The position numbers were made by a program, and so were the translations under genes. Of a stretch of DNA of 64,000 nt, positions 25,926 through 34,020 are shown one piece after another. The DNA comes from Pseudomonadota bacterium (GTDB taxonomy: Bacteria; Desulfobacterota; Binatia; Binatales; Binataceae). The DNA is taken from contig JAJPKP010000026.1 in assembly GCA_021323675.1 (NCBI GenBank), positions 1 through 64,000 of the forward strand. The letters are read 5' to 3'. The notes beneath the pieces are model-generated. The model searched no databases and was not told where the DNA came from. It saw nothing but the letters and a program-made list of their open reading frames with translations. Positions within the stretch are counted from its first letter, which is position 1; each line of letters opens with the position of its first letter.

Positions 25926-26444
25926 TCATTCCCGCGGCGATGCGTGAGCGGCCAGCTCGAAGTAAGAGACGTCGATCAATTCATCGGCAGAGATCCCAAG
26001 GGCCGTCAGGGTTTCATCGATGGAGGCCCTGCTGTCTTCGGGGTCGTCTCCTTCCGCGACAACCGCCTCCAACTCGCCGAACTCGCCGAGCCCCTCGACG
26101 CGGTCCAGATGAAGTCGCACGTTTGCGCGCGTCAGCAGGACGCGCTCCTTGCGGACTACAGCCACCACGCCGAGGGCGGCAGCCAGAATCGCGCGCGTAT
26201 TCTCCGGATCGGCAACGGGCACGATTTCGTAATTGCTGAGCTGCAGCGAGCTGGTCGCGATGCGGCCATAGTGAATCAGCGATCCTTTGCCGCCTTCCTC
26301 GCGAAGCTTGAGCTTGCCGCGCGCGACGCGGAAAAAAGTGTCTCGCTGGCGCAGCGTGTCGCGATACGTGTAGCCGATTGCGAGAGCGCGCCGGCGCGCG
26401 TCGGCGAGGCTGGCCAGGCGAAATTTGGCTTCGAGGTTGCGCAT
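25926..26444 (-). CDS. CYTH domain protein (class IV adenylate cyclase-like)
   Basis: 172 residues with a CYTH triphosphate-tunnel fold. The N-terminal RNLEAKFRL is the CyaB-type variant of ExExK, and RVARGKLKLREEGGKGSLIHYGR supplies the basic tunnel residues. LTRANVRLHLDRVEGLGEFGELEAVV matches the second half with the acidic ELEAVV strand. Family members are adenylate cyclases, thiamine triphosphatases or inorganic triphosphatases; the CyaB-like N-terminus fits the first group best, with uncertain activity. It is convergent with the sulfatase and adjacent to, but not clearly part of, the cobalamin operon. Confidence 0.82.
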   Translation of the reverse strand: MRNLEAKFRLASLADARRRALAIGYTYRDTLRQRDTFFRVARGKLKLREEGGKGSLIHYGRIATSSLQLSNYEIVPVADPENTRAILAAALGVVAVVRKERVLLTRANVRLHLDRVEGLGEFGELEAVVAEGDDPEDSRASIDETLTALGISADELIDVSYFELAAHASPRE

Positions 26445-26489
26445 GTGACGGTCACTTGAGAAGCGAATCGTTCTCTCCGCGCGGGCATT

Positions 26490-27281
26490 TCACGATGCCG
26501 CGAAGGTGGCCAACACCGCTATCTCAACAATTTCGCCGCAGGCGCCGATCAGATCGCCGGTCACGCCGCCGAGCCATCGCCTGTAAAACCATCGGGCGCC
26601 CGCAGTGGCAAGGATTGCGACGAGCGCCGATTCGATCGCTCGCGGCGACATCGTGGCGGCAACCGCAACCGCGGCGGTGATGCTTGCGACGACGATGCTC
26701 CGGGCGTCGCGCTGCAGAAGGCTCGCTCCGGCGCCGCCTTGGCCGCGCAGATATTCAAGGCCTCCCGCCACCGCTACCATCGCCCATCGCGCGAGACCCG
26801 CCGCGGTGAACAGGGCCACAAAGCGGTGGGACGCGGGAACGGCGCCCAACGCGATAATCTTGAGGCCCAGCGACAAAACGATCGCGGCCGCTCCGAAACT
26901 GCCGATTCTGCTGTCGCGCAGGATGGCAAGCGCGCGGGAGCGATCGCGACCGGCACCGAGCGCATCCGCCGTGTCTGCAAGCGCATCGAGATGTACGGCT
27001 CCGGTCACGGCCGTGAGAGACAAAATTACAATCGCCGCGCTCAAGATCGGCGGAAAAACAAGCAGCAAGATCCGATCCTCGATCGCCAGAGCCGCGCCAA
27101 GAAGGAAGCCCACCAGCGGAAACCATCGAAACGACGCCGCAACGACGGCATTGTCGGCCTGAAGCGAACCGAGCGGAATGATGGTCAGAAAGCTCGCGGC
27201 GAGGCGTAGCTGAGCGGCCACGTCCCACCTTCCGTTCTCGCGGCTGCGAGCGATGTTGGCTTGCCAGCTCTGATCGCTCAT
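26490..27281 (-). CDS. cobS: Adenosylcobinamide-GDP ribazoletransferase
   Basis: Membrane enzyme that joins adenosylcobinamide-GDP with alpha-ribazole to finish the nucleotide loop of cobalamin. It has 263 residues with several hydrophobic spans. The conserved motif TAVTGAVHLDALADTADALGAGRDRSRALAILRDSRIGSFGA contains the acidic, metal-binding HLDGLADTxDG-type site. It overlaps cobT by 4 bases and is the last gene of the operon. Confidence 0.93.
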   Translation of the reverse strand: MSDQSWQANIARSRENGRWDVAAQLRLAASFLTIIPLGSLQADNAVVAASFRWFPLVGFLLGAALAIEDRILLLVFPPILSAAIVILSLTAVTGAVHLDALADTADALGAGRDRSRALAILRDSRIGSFGAAAIVLSLGLKIIALGAVPASHRFVALFTAAGLARWAMVAVAGGLEYLRGQGGAGASLLQRDARSIVVASITAAVAVAATMSPRAIESALVAILATAGARWFYRRWLGGVTGDLIGACGEIVEIAVLATFAAS

Positions 27282-28342
27282 CGCACCTTGCCTGACACGC
27301 CGGCGGACGCGAAGGTCGCCATCGAATGAAACAACTCGAGCGCCGCCTCGAGCGTATTCATCGCGAGCGCGGCGCCGGTCCCCTCGCCAAGGCGCATATC
27401 AAGGTCAAGGATGGGCCGCACTCCCATCCGCTCCAGCGCCGGGGCATGGCCGCCTTCCGCCGATCGATGGCTGAAGAACAGGTACTCGAACAGGCCCGGA
27501 GAGATACGCTCGGCGGCGGATGCGGCGGCAGTCGCGATGAACCCGTCGACGACCACCGGAACACGCAGCGCCGCGCCAGCCACGCATACCCCAGCCATCG
27601 CCGCGATTTCGAATCCACCGATCGCGGCAAGGATCGACCTGCCATCAACGAGCGCGGAGCGATGCAAATCGAGCGCGCGCTCGATGACACCGACCTTGCG
27701 GCGTACTCCGGCGTCATCAAGACCGGTTCCGCGCCCAGCCAGCTCGGCGGGCGCCAATCCGGTTGTGGCGCTCAGGATCGCGGCGGCGGAAGTGCTGTTG
27801 GCAATCCCCATCTCGCCGATTCCGATAAGGGTTGCCCCGTCGTGCGCAAGTTCCCGGGCGATCTCGATTCCCGCTTCAATCGCGCGCAAGGCCTGCTCCG
27901 AACTCATCGCGGGCCCGCGTGTGAAATTCGCGGTTGCGGAGCCGACGCGGCGATAGGTTACTGCCGCGAAAGGCGCCGCACTGGTGTCGCTTTTGACTCC
28001 CACATCGATCACGCGAAGGTCATAGCCGAAGCGGCGCGCGAGCACGCTGATAGCGGCGCCGCCCGCCGCGATATTGCGCAGCATCTCGACCGTGACCGCC
28101 TGCGGAAAGGCGCTCACGCCTTCGTCGGCAACCCCATGGTCGGCTACAAACACGGCGATCGCGCCGCGATTCATCCGAGCGTCCTTGTCGCCCCGGATTG
28201 CCGCGTAGCGTCGCACAGCTTTTTCGAGATAGCCGAGGCTACCGGGAGGCTTGGTCAGAGAATCCAGATGCGCGGCCGCCGCCCGCTCGGCTTCCGAATC
28301 GAGCGGACGGATGGCTCGCAGGGTTTCATCGAGAAGGTTCAT
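27278..28342 (-). CDS. cobT: Nicotinate-nucleotide--dimethylbenzimidazole phosphoribosyltransferase
   Basis: Activates the lower ligand base, making alpha-ribazole phosphate from NaMN and DMB. It has 354 residues. LDSLTKPPGSLGYLEKAVRRYAAIRG is the CobT N-terminal signature, FVADHGVADEGVSAFPQAVTVEM the phosphate site, and GEMGIANSTSAAAI and GTGAALAMNTLEAAL the C-terminal signatures including the glutamate region. It is flanked by cobS (4-base overlap) and by cobC, from which a hairpin-containing gap separates it. Confidence 0.95.
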   Translation of the reverse strand: MNLLDETLRAIRPLDSEAERAAAAHLDSLTKPPGSLGYLEKAVRRYAAIRGDKDARMNRGAIAVFVADHGVADEGVSAFPQAVTVEMLRNIAAGGAAISVLARRFGYDLRVIDVGVKSDTSAAPFAAVTYRRVGSATANFTRGPAMSSEQALRAIEAGIEIARELAHDGATLIGIGEMGIANSTSAAAILSATTGLAPAELAGRGTGLDDAGVRRKVGVIERALDLHRSALVDGRSILAAIGGFEIAAMAGVCVAGAALRVPVVVDGFIATAAASAAERISPGLFEYLFFSHRSAEGGHAPALERMGVRPILDLDMRLGEGTGAALAMNTLEAALELFHSMATFASAGVSGKVR

Positions 28343-28373
28343 CGCTCGAGTTCAGAGAATCATAAAGGCAATC

Positions 28374-28401
28374 GCGCACCAGAAGAAGATCTTTGGTGCG
28401 C
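28374..28401. other. Intergenic hairpin between cobC and cobT
   Basis: An 8-bp inverted repeat GCGCACCA / TGGTGCGC encloses a loop that itself contains the palindrome AAGATCTT. It lies in the only sizeable gap of the downstream cob genes. It could attenuate or stabilise the message; there is no U-tract. Confidence 0.4.
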
Positions 28402-28415
28402 AGCCCTCCAGATCG

Positions 28416-29480
28416 CTACTCCTTCCATTTCGCGACGGCTTCGATCAGGCGCTGGTTGTCGGCGCGGCTGCGGATGCCAACCCGGTAGAGGCCCGCCGAG
28501 CAACCGGGCATCGCGCGCAAGTCGCGCACCGCGATGCCGCGCCGGATCAGATTCTCGCCGAATTGTCCCGGCGAGGACTCATCCGCAATCGCGATCATCA
28601 GAAAATTCGCCGCCGACCCAAACACGCGCACGCCCGCGATTGCGCTGAGAGACCGAACCAGGTGTTCTCGCTCGCGCCCCACAAACTTGCGGGTACGCCG
28701 CAGATAATCGTCCGCCGATTCAAGGCAGGCGAGCCCGACACTCTCGGCAACGACACTCACCGACCAGGGTTCGATCGCATCGCGCATCGCCGCGGCGACT
28801 TCAGGATCCGCGACCACGCATCCCAGCCGCAGCCCGGGAATCGCGAAAGACTTGGTCAACGAGCGAAGCACGATCAGGCGCCCGTTGCGAGCGGTCATCC
28901 CGACCGCCGACTCCGGAGGATCCGCGAAATCGACGAACGCCTCATCCAGCACGAGCCAGCATCCCCGCGCGGCGCATCGCGCGGCAATCTCCTCCACCTC
29001 GCCCATCGAGAGCATCGTCCCCGTCGGGCTGTTCGGACGGCCGATGAAGATTGCTCCCGCGTGGTCCGCGAGCGCGCGATCGATCTGGTCCATATCGAGG
29101 CGATATTCGCGGTCGCGATCCAGTTGAATCGGCTCGGGCGGCGAGCCTTCGCCCGCCAGCGCATTTGCGATTTCGCTGAAGGTTGGGATGGCGACGAAGG
29201 GGCGCGCGGGCTCGAGCACGCGCGCCAGGAGATAAATGAGCTGCGTCGTTCCGTTCCCCGCCAGCACGCTCTCGGGATCGACCCCGAGCCAGCTCGCCAT
29301 CCGATGCTCCAGTGCGGCGCTCTTCGGCGGCGGATATGACGTTATTCGCGCGACCGCGGAATGGTACGCCTCGATTGCGCCAGGCGGAGGCCCGAGAGGA
29401 TTGATGCTTGCGCTGAAGTCGATCGCGCCGGGCGGCGCCGCGCCCCCGTGGACGCGGTCGATGGGCACGGGACGAGTCAT
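28416..29480 (-). CDS. cobC: Threonine-phosphate decarboxylase-like PLP aminotransferase
   Basis: Fold-type I PLP enzyme of 354 residues, homologous to CobD (Salmonella)/CobC, which makes (R)-1-aminopropan-2-ol O-phosphate for the cobalamin side chain. Start VHGGAAPPGAIDFSASINPLGPP is the CobC/CobD signature. The PLP lysine lies in LRSLTKSFAIPGLRLG and the Asp in LVLDEAFVDF. It overlaps cbiB by 4 bases; the product is the substrate of CbiB. A histidinol-phosphate aminotransferase is a weaker alternative given the operon. Confidence 0.92.
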   Translation of the reverse strand: MTRPVPIDRVHGGAAPPGAIDFSASINPLGPPPGAIEAYHSAVARITSYPPPKSAALEHRMASWLGVDPESVLAGNGTTQLIYLLARVLEPARPFVAIPTFSEIANALAGEGSPPEPIQLDRDREYRLDMDQIDRALADHAGAIFIGRPNSPTGTMLSMGEVEEIAARCAARGCWLVLDEAFVDFADPPESAVGMTARNGRLIVLRSLTKSFAIPGLRLGCVVADPEVAAAMRDAIEPWSVSVVAESVGLACLESADDYLRRTRKFVGREREHLVRSLSAIAGVRVFGSAANFLMIAIADESSPGQFGENLIRRGIAVRDLRAMPGCSAGLYRVGIRSRADNQRLIEAVAKWKE

Positions 29481-30445
29481 GTAAGGATCATCCTGAAGGC
29501 GGCAAACGACGCAAACGCGATCGCCGCCGCGATTTTGAAAATCATCCGCGCACTCGCGATGTCATCGATCGTAACCGGGCATTCAGAGTCTCCAAGCGTC
29601 GCGTGTTCGATCTTCTCGCCCTCATAGATGGCCGGACCGCCGAGGCGCATCCCCAGGCCGCCGGCCATCGCCGCCTCCGGATAGCCGGCGTTCGGACTTT
29701 CATGTTTGCGCGCGTCGCGACCGCATATGGCAAGCGCTTGGCGCCCGCGCCCGAGCCACAGTTCCGATGCGGCCGCGATGCAAACCGCGGTTAGGCGCGC
29801 GGGAATCCAGTTTGCGGCGTCATCGAGCCGCGCCGCAGCCTTGCCGAAGTACGCGTAGCGCGCGTCGCGATGACCGATCATCGAGTCCAGCGTGTTGACC
29901 GCCTTGTAAGCGATAGCACCCGCCGGGCCCGCGATGAAAAGAAACAGCAGAGGCGCGACGACGCCGTCGCTGGAATTCTCCGCGACCGACTCAACCGCCG
30001 CCCGTACCATCCCCTCGCGGTCGAGACAGGAGGGATCGCGTCCAACCAGCGCGGGCATCGCGCGGCGCGCCGCGCCGTCATCGCGACGTAGCAGGGCGTC
30101 CTGAACTTCCGCCGCCGCGCGATCGAGGCTCCGAAGCGCCAGCGTTGTCCAGGCAATCGCAATCGCGGCAAGTGCGCCAACCGCCGGATGAAGCCGGTCG
30201 CATAGCGCAACTAACGCCCACGCCGCCGTCGCGGACAGCGCGACTATGGCTACGGTCAGGATAGCGCCGCGTCCAAGGTCGCGCCGCGGGTCTCCGGTGT
30301 GAAGAACGGTTTCGCCGCGGGAGATTGCCGCGCCGATTATCCGGACCGGATGAGGAAGCCAGGCGGGGTCGCCCAGAGAACAGTCAAGCAAAATCGCCGC
30401 CGCGATCAGCGCAGTCGATAGATGCAGCGCGTGGGTCATCGCCAT
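29477..30445 (-). CDS. cbiB: Adenosylcobinamide-phosphate synthase
   Basis: Integral membrane amide ligase that attaches aminopropanol phosphate to adenosylcobyric acid. It has 322 residues and multiple hydrophobic segments. Signatures are LDCSLGDPAWLPHPVRIIGAAIS at the N-terminus, RDPSCLDREGMVRAAVESVAENSSDGVVAPLL and YKAVNTLDSMIGHRDARYAYFGKAAARLDD. It overlaps cobC by 4 bases and follows cbiZ by about 90 bases. Confidence 0.95.
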   Translation of the reverse strand: MAMTHALHLSTALIAAAILLDCSLGDPAWLPHPVRIIGAAISRGETVLHTGDPRRDLGRGAILTVAIVALSATAAWALVALCDRLHPAVGALAAIAIAWTTLALRSLDRAAAEVQDALLRRDDGAARRAMPALVGRDPSCLDREGMVRAAVESVAENSSDGVVAPLLFLFIAGPAGAIAYKAVNTLDSMIGHRDARYAYFGKAAARLDDAANWIPARLTAVCIAAASELWLGRGRQALAICGRDARKHESPNAGYPEAAMAGGLGMRLGGPAIYEGEKIEHATLGDSECPVTIDDIASARMIFKIAAAIAFASFAAFRMILT

Positions 30446-30534
30446 GCAATCGAACTAGCGCATCGCCGGGCATTCAAGAGGCCGCTCGCCCCGCACCTTC
30501 AGGCCGTTGCTCGCGAAAGAGCATCCGCTTGGCG

Positions 30535-31209
30535 TCACTCCTGCTCCTTGCCGCGGCGAGCCAGCGCGCGGGCGCAGGCCGCCAGCGCGGCGCGTCCGAT
30601 CAGTTCTCCAGCCAGGGTGTGTTTGCCGCAGTAGCGATGCGCGCGGGGGGTGAGCGGAGCGGCGACCACGATGCAATCGGTGCCGGTGCCGGTCGCGAGT
30701 TCGCCGGAGCGAGTGCTCACGATTCCGGCGTTTTGCACGGCCAACACGCGCGCCTCGGTAGCGATCTGTACCGCCTCGACCATCGCGCTCTGTTCGAGCG
30801 GCTCGTTGATCGCGACGATCAGATTAATCGTGCCAGGACGGCGTTCGGCGAAGGTCGCGCGATCGCCCACTCGCAGCGCATTGGTGCATCCCGCCGTACA
30901 CCAGCATCCGGCCATCAGCGTGCCGCGGCGCGCTGAAGCGTAAGCGGCACGGCGAATCTTCGCGCCCGTCATCATCGCCACCGCATCGCGCGGATCGATC
31001 GCAAGATCGCGAAGGATGCGGCGCAGATATGCGGCGGGCCGATCGGTGGGCGAACGATCTCCGTCCGGCACCTGATGATTGGCGAGTACGGTCGCGCGTG
31101 CCGAACCTCCCCCCAGGGGAGCCCATCCGAGCGTCCGAAACGGCGCATCGAAGCGCACCAGCAGGGTGCGGCCTTGAATCTCCCATCGCCAAGGAGTCGA
31201 GCGGGCCAA
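30535..31209 (-). CDS. cbiZ: Adenosylcobinamide amidohydrolase
   Basis: Removes the aminopropanol side chain of salvaged adenosylcobinamide (or pseudocobalamin in the bacterial form) to give adenosylcobyric acid, which CbiB then re-amidates. The 224-residue protein matches from RWEIQGRTLLVRFDAPFRTLGWAPLGGG through AGIVSTRSGELATGTGTDCIVVAAP to RYCGKHTLAGELIGRA, the C-terminal signature of the family. The TTG at 31209 is chosen: it lies 9 bases after the bluB stop and removes the shadow half of the 419-residue track ORF. Confidence 0.88.
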   Translation of the reverse strand: MARSTPWRWEIQGRTLLVRFDAPFRTLGWAPLGGGSARATVLANHQVPDGDRSPTDRPAAYLRRILRDLAIDPRDAVAMMTGAKIRRAAYASARRGTLMAGCWCTAGCTNALRVGDRATFAERRPGTINLIVAINEPLEQSAMVEAVQIATEARVLAVQNAGIVSTRSGELATGTGTDCIVVAAPLTPRAHRYCGKHTLAGELIGRAALAACARALARRGKEQE

Positions 31210-31217
31210 AGTGGGTT

Positions 31218-31988
31218 TCAGCGTTCTCCGGGATCTTCGCCGGGAAAGATCTCGCGCCAGATGGCGGGATCGTCGATTGCGGCGGCGAGGTCGGTTCCGA
31301 TGGCGTCGGCGCCCTGCCACGAATCGAAGTGCAGGACCGATCGGGGCGGCAACCTGCGCGCCCATCCTTTGGTAGCCAGAACCGGGCGATCCGGGAAATC
31401 CCGCACGTAGCCGACGCAGAGATACGCGAGCGGAATCGTGCCGCTCGGGATCGAAAAGATCTCCGCGAGCGCATCGTTGCGCAGGATGCTGACCCATCCG
31501 ACCCCCAGGCCTTCCGCGCGCGCCGCCAGCCACAGATTCTCGACCGCGAGACATGCCGAGTAAATCTCGACTTCGCGGATGCTCACCTTGCCCAGCACCG
31601 CGGGACCAAAACGGCCGGGAGTGCAGGTCACCAGCACATTGAGGGGCGAGTCGAGGATGCCTTCGAGCTTCAGCGACAGGAACTTCGATCGGCGGTCGCC
31701 GGCGAACTGGTCGGCATTCTTGATGCGCTCTTCGTCGAAGACCGCGTGCACGCGGCGGCGGCGTTCGAGGTCGCGAATAATCACGAAGTCCCACGGCTGG
31801 GTAAAGCCGACGCTGGCCGCATGATGGGCCGCGATCAGCACCCGCGCCAGCACGTCGTTGGGAACAGGGTCGGGCAGAAATTCGCGGATGTCGCGGCGGC
31901 GAAAGATGGCTTCGTAGAGGCCGCGCTTGAGGCCGGCCGCAAACGACAGCACATGCGCGGGTGACTCAGGCGAATTGTTCCCCTGCAA
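31218..31988 (-). CDS. bluB: 5,6-dimethylbenzimidazole synthase
   Basis: Nitroreductase-fold flavoenzyme that fragments FMNH2 with O2 to 5,6-dimethylbenzimidazole, the lower ligand of cobalamin. About 256 residues. AIFRRRDIREFLPDPVPNDVLARVLIAAHHAASVGFTQPWDF is the BluB N-terminal signature; LAARAEGLGVGWVSI and CVGYVRDFPDRPVL follow. The TTG at 31988 is preferred: GGAG lies 7 bases upstream, and the track ATG at 32039 sits inside the tpx terminator hairpin. First gene of the cob operon; implies an aerobic, DMB-producing host. Confidence 0.92.
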   Translation of the reverse strand: MQGNNSPESPAHVLSFAAGLKRGLYEAIFRRRDIREFLPDPVPNDVLARVLIAAHHAASVGFTQPWDFVIIRDLERRRRVHAVFDEERIKNADQFAGDRRSKFLSLKLEGILDSPLNVLVTCTPGRFGPAVLGKVSIREVEIYSACLAVENLWLAARAEGLGVGWVSILRNDALAEIFSIPSGTIPLAYLCVGYVRDFPDRPVLATKGWARRLPPRSVLHFDSWQGADAIGTDLAAAIDDPAIWREIFPGEDPGER

Positions 31989-32017
31989 GATGATGCTCCA
32001 AAAGGATGAGGTGTAAA

Positions 32018-32047
32018 CGCGGGAGATGCGGCGTAGCATCTCCCGCG
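32018..32047 (-). terminator. Terminator-like hairpin after tpx
   Basis: Perfect 12-bp inverted repeat CGCGGGAGATGC / GCATCTCCCGCG with a 6-base loop, 17 bases after the tpx stop and 30 bases before the proposed bluB start. Downstream bases on the minus strand are GTTTACACC, a weak U-run. It probably ends tpx transcription or limits readthrough into the cob operon. Confidence 0.55.
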
Positions 32048-32063
32048 ATGGTTGATGTTCGGC

Positions 32064-32588
32064 TCAGGCGCCGGCCGCCTTGCGCGCCGCTTCGAGCGCC
32101 GCTTCGTAGTTGGGATGCTCGGCGACTTCCTTCACGTATTCCGCGTAGGTGACCTTGTCGTTCTTGTCGACCACGAACACGGTGCGCGCGAGCAGATGCA
32201 GCTCCTTGATCAGCACGCCGTATTTCTGGCCAAACTCGGCGGCGCGATAGTCGCTGAGCGGCGTGACCTTATCGACTCCCGCCGCGCCGCACCATCGCGC
32301 CTGCGCGAACGGCAAGTCCATCGAGATGCTGAGAATCTGCACGTCGCCGGGAAGTTTCGCGGCTTCCTGGTTGAAGCGGCGCGTCTCCGCGTCGCACACC
32401 GGCGTGTCGAGCGAGGGAACGGTGGTGATGATTTTGACCTTGCCTTTGAATTGTTCCAGCGTAGCCGGCTGAAGGCCTTTGCCGACCAGCGTAAAATCGG
32501 GAGCCTTTTGTCCGGGCTTGATTTCGGGGCCGACCAGGGTCATCGGGTTGCCCCTCATCGTAACGGCGCCTTTGCGTTCTTCCGCCAT
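32064..32588 (-). CDS. tpx: Thiol peroxidase (atypical 2-Cys peroxiredoxin)
   Basis: Reduces organic hydroperoxides and H2O2 with thioredoxin. It has 174 residues. The peroxidatic Cys is in PSLDTPVCDAETRRFN (Cys65) and the resolving Cys in ARWCGAAG (Cys100), the atypical 2-Cys Tpx arrangement. It is a single-gene unit bounded by a hairpin downstream. Together with the neighbouring MAPEG, selenoprotein and GST genes it gives this stretch a thiol-redox character. Confidence 0.95.
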   Translation of the reverse strand: MAEERKGAVTMRGNPMTLVGPEIKPGQKAPDFTLVGKGLQPATLEQFKGKVKIITTVPSLDTPVCDAETRRFNQEAAKLPGDVQILSISMDLPFAQARWCGAAGVDKVTPLSDYRAAEFGQKYGVLIKELHLLARTVFVVDKNDKVTYAEYVKEVAEHPNYEAALEAARKAAGA

Positions 32589-32724
32589 GGAAATTCTCCT
32601 TGCGTCAGGAATGGATAGTAATGACAGAGCAGAAATTCCGAGAACCTGACTCTAATAGTTCAGCGCAAATCTGCCAAGCGACAAATTCCGACGCATCGTA
32701 AGTGCCGGAAAAATCGCCGCGACG

Positions 32725-33117
32725 TCAGTGGGCGCGCATATGATGAACTATCGGGCCGATGACCGCGCCAAGCACCAGGATGCCGTTGATTGTGAAAGTG
32801 ATGATCGCGCCGGGCGCGCGCTTCTGCGGCGCGTTGATATAGCCCGCCGCGTATATGATGCGGCCGGCCAGGAACAGCAATCCGAGCGCGATCGCTATCG
32901 AGACGCTCACATACCTCGCGAACAGGAACAACGCCGGGATGAAGACGACCAGCGCCTCCATCGAGTTCTGATGCACGCGAAAGTAGCGCTCGAAGGCGGG
33001 GTCTCCGGTCGTCGCCGGCGCTTCGACGTGGTACCTGGCGCGCGCGCGGCCGACCATCGCGCCCAGGATCATGTATTCGAACAATGCGAGACCGGCGATC
33101 GCGGCCACACCATTCAT
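32725..33117 (-). CDS. MAPEG family membrane protein
   Basis: 130-residue integral membrane protein with four hydrophobic segments. The start at 33117 follows GGAGGAAGAGCGAACC; the longer track ORF is shadow. The conserved block FERYFRVHQNSMEALVVFIPALFLFA matches the membrane-associated eicosanoid/glutathione metabolism family (microsomal GST-like, with ERxxRxHxNxxE pattern), and GRIIYAAGYINAPQKRAPG follows. The fold usually trimerises and binds glutathione. It lies 34 bases downstream of the selenoprotein gene and is probably cotranscribed. Confidence 0.88.
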   Translation of the reverse strand: MNGVAAIAGLALFEYMILGAMVGRARARYHVEAPATTGDPAFERYFRVHQNSMEALVVFIPALFLFARYVSVSIAIALGLLFLAGRIIYAAGYINAPQKRAPGAIITFTINGILVLGAVIGPIVHHMRAH

Positions 33118-33151
33118 GGTTCGCTCTTCCTCCGTCCTGTATCGCTGCGCT

Positions 33152-34000
33152 TTATTTCGCGTAGCGTGCGCGGCGTTCGGCTTCCTCCCGGTCCGCCTCT
33201 TCCTTCGACGGCCGCTCGGGCATCCATCCCTTCGTGTAGTCGCGGGTTTCCCAGGTGCGATCGTTGGGATCCCAGACATAGGGCAGCTCGACGATCGTGC
33301 CGGGCCGGGCGATGGTCTCGAATGCGCGCATCGCATCCTTGACGATTTGCCTTTGCAAATCCGGCTGGTTCGGTTTGCCGGTCTGATGGCCGAGCGGGAA
33401 ATTCAGGAACACGGCCCGCGGCGGCTTGACTGCCTGTGTAATGTCCAGCGCCGAAGTCATGCACAACGTCGGAATACCGGCTTCTTCGACTACTCGCGCG
33501 ATCAGTCCAACGGACTGATGGCATACGGGTCAGGCAGGCACCAGGTAAAAGGCGTCAACGTGCGCGCGCTTGAGGTCATCGGCGATTTGCGGCGCCAGCT
33601 CATCGCGGACCTTGCGCGCCGAGTAGATGCCTCCCATGAAACTGAAGCAGGGGTCGGACAGCGCGCCGATCACTTTTTCGCGTTCCAGTTCCTTGAGGCG
33701 TTCCCAGGGAAACACACAATTGGGATCCTGTTGCGCGTCGCGGGTCGGATAGCCGAAATGCCAGATGTTGAGATCGGCGCGCGTTGCGTCTTTGGGGATG
33801 CGCCGGTAGGAAGCGTCTTCGCGATGGAACCGCGGCTGATCGCGATACATGATGCCGCCGGAGCTGATCAGCGCAACCTTGCATTCGGCGATTGGCTTGC
33901 GAAGGGGAGTCCAGGGCGCCGAGTCGTTGGTGACCCATCGATACGGGTTGTTGTAATCGGCGTAGAGCTCGCGGGTACGCGGAATATAAGCTACCGGCAT
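33152..34000 (-). CDS. Selenoprotein of the GrdB/PrdB-like (glycine/sarcosine/betaine/proline reductase component B) family, UGA-encoded Sec
   Basis: The track splits this gene into ORFs of 191 and 104 residues, joined in frame by one UGA codon at 33532-33530. Read through, it is a 282-residue protein: MPVAYIPRTRELYADYNNPY at the start, HVDAFYLVPA-U-PVCHQSVGL around residue 157, then IARVVEEAGIPTLCMTSALDI and FLNFPLGHQTGKPNQPDLQR. The UxxC pair is a redox motif typical of selenoproteins in this family. A bacterial SECIS-type hairpin follows the UGA. The ATG at 34000 is chosen because AGGAGG lies 9 bases upstream. No GrdA/GrdE/PrdA partners are nearby, so classical amino-acid reduction is unlikely. 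It is placed between a GST and a MAPEG gene. Confidence 0.9.
33501..33532 (-). promoter_or_regulatory. UGA(Sec) codon and bacterial SECIS hairpin
   Basis: On the minus strand the UGA is followed by 10 bases and then AUCAGUCC-GUU-GGACUGAU, a perfect 8-bp stem with a 3-base loop whose first base is G. The apical loop lies 18 bases after UGA, within the spacing accepted for bSECIS elements, and the G in the loop is the base SelB requires. This is direct sequence support for selenocysteine insertion. Confidence 0.85.
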
Positions 34001-34020
34001 CGCCATAGACCTCCTCTCGC

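Noticed and set aside
30535-31794. 419-residue ORF as a single protein
   Set aside because: Only its last ~224 residues (CbiZ) are real; the first part is an out-of-frame shadow of bluB.
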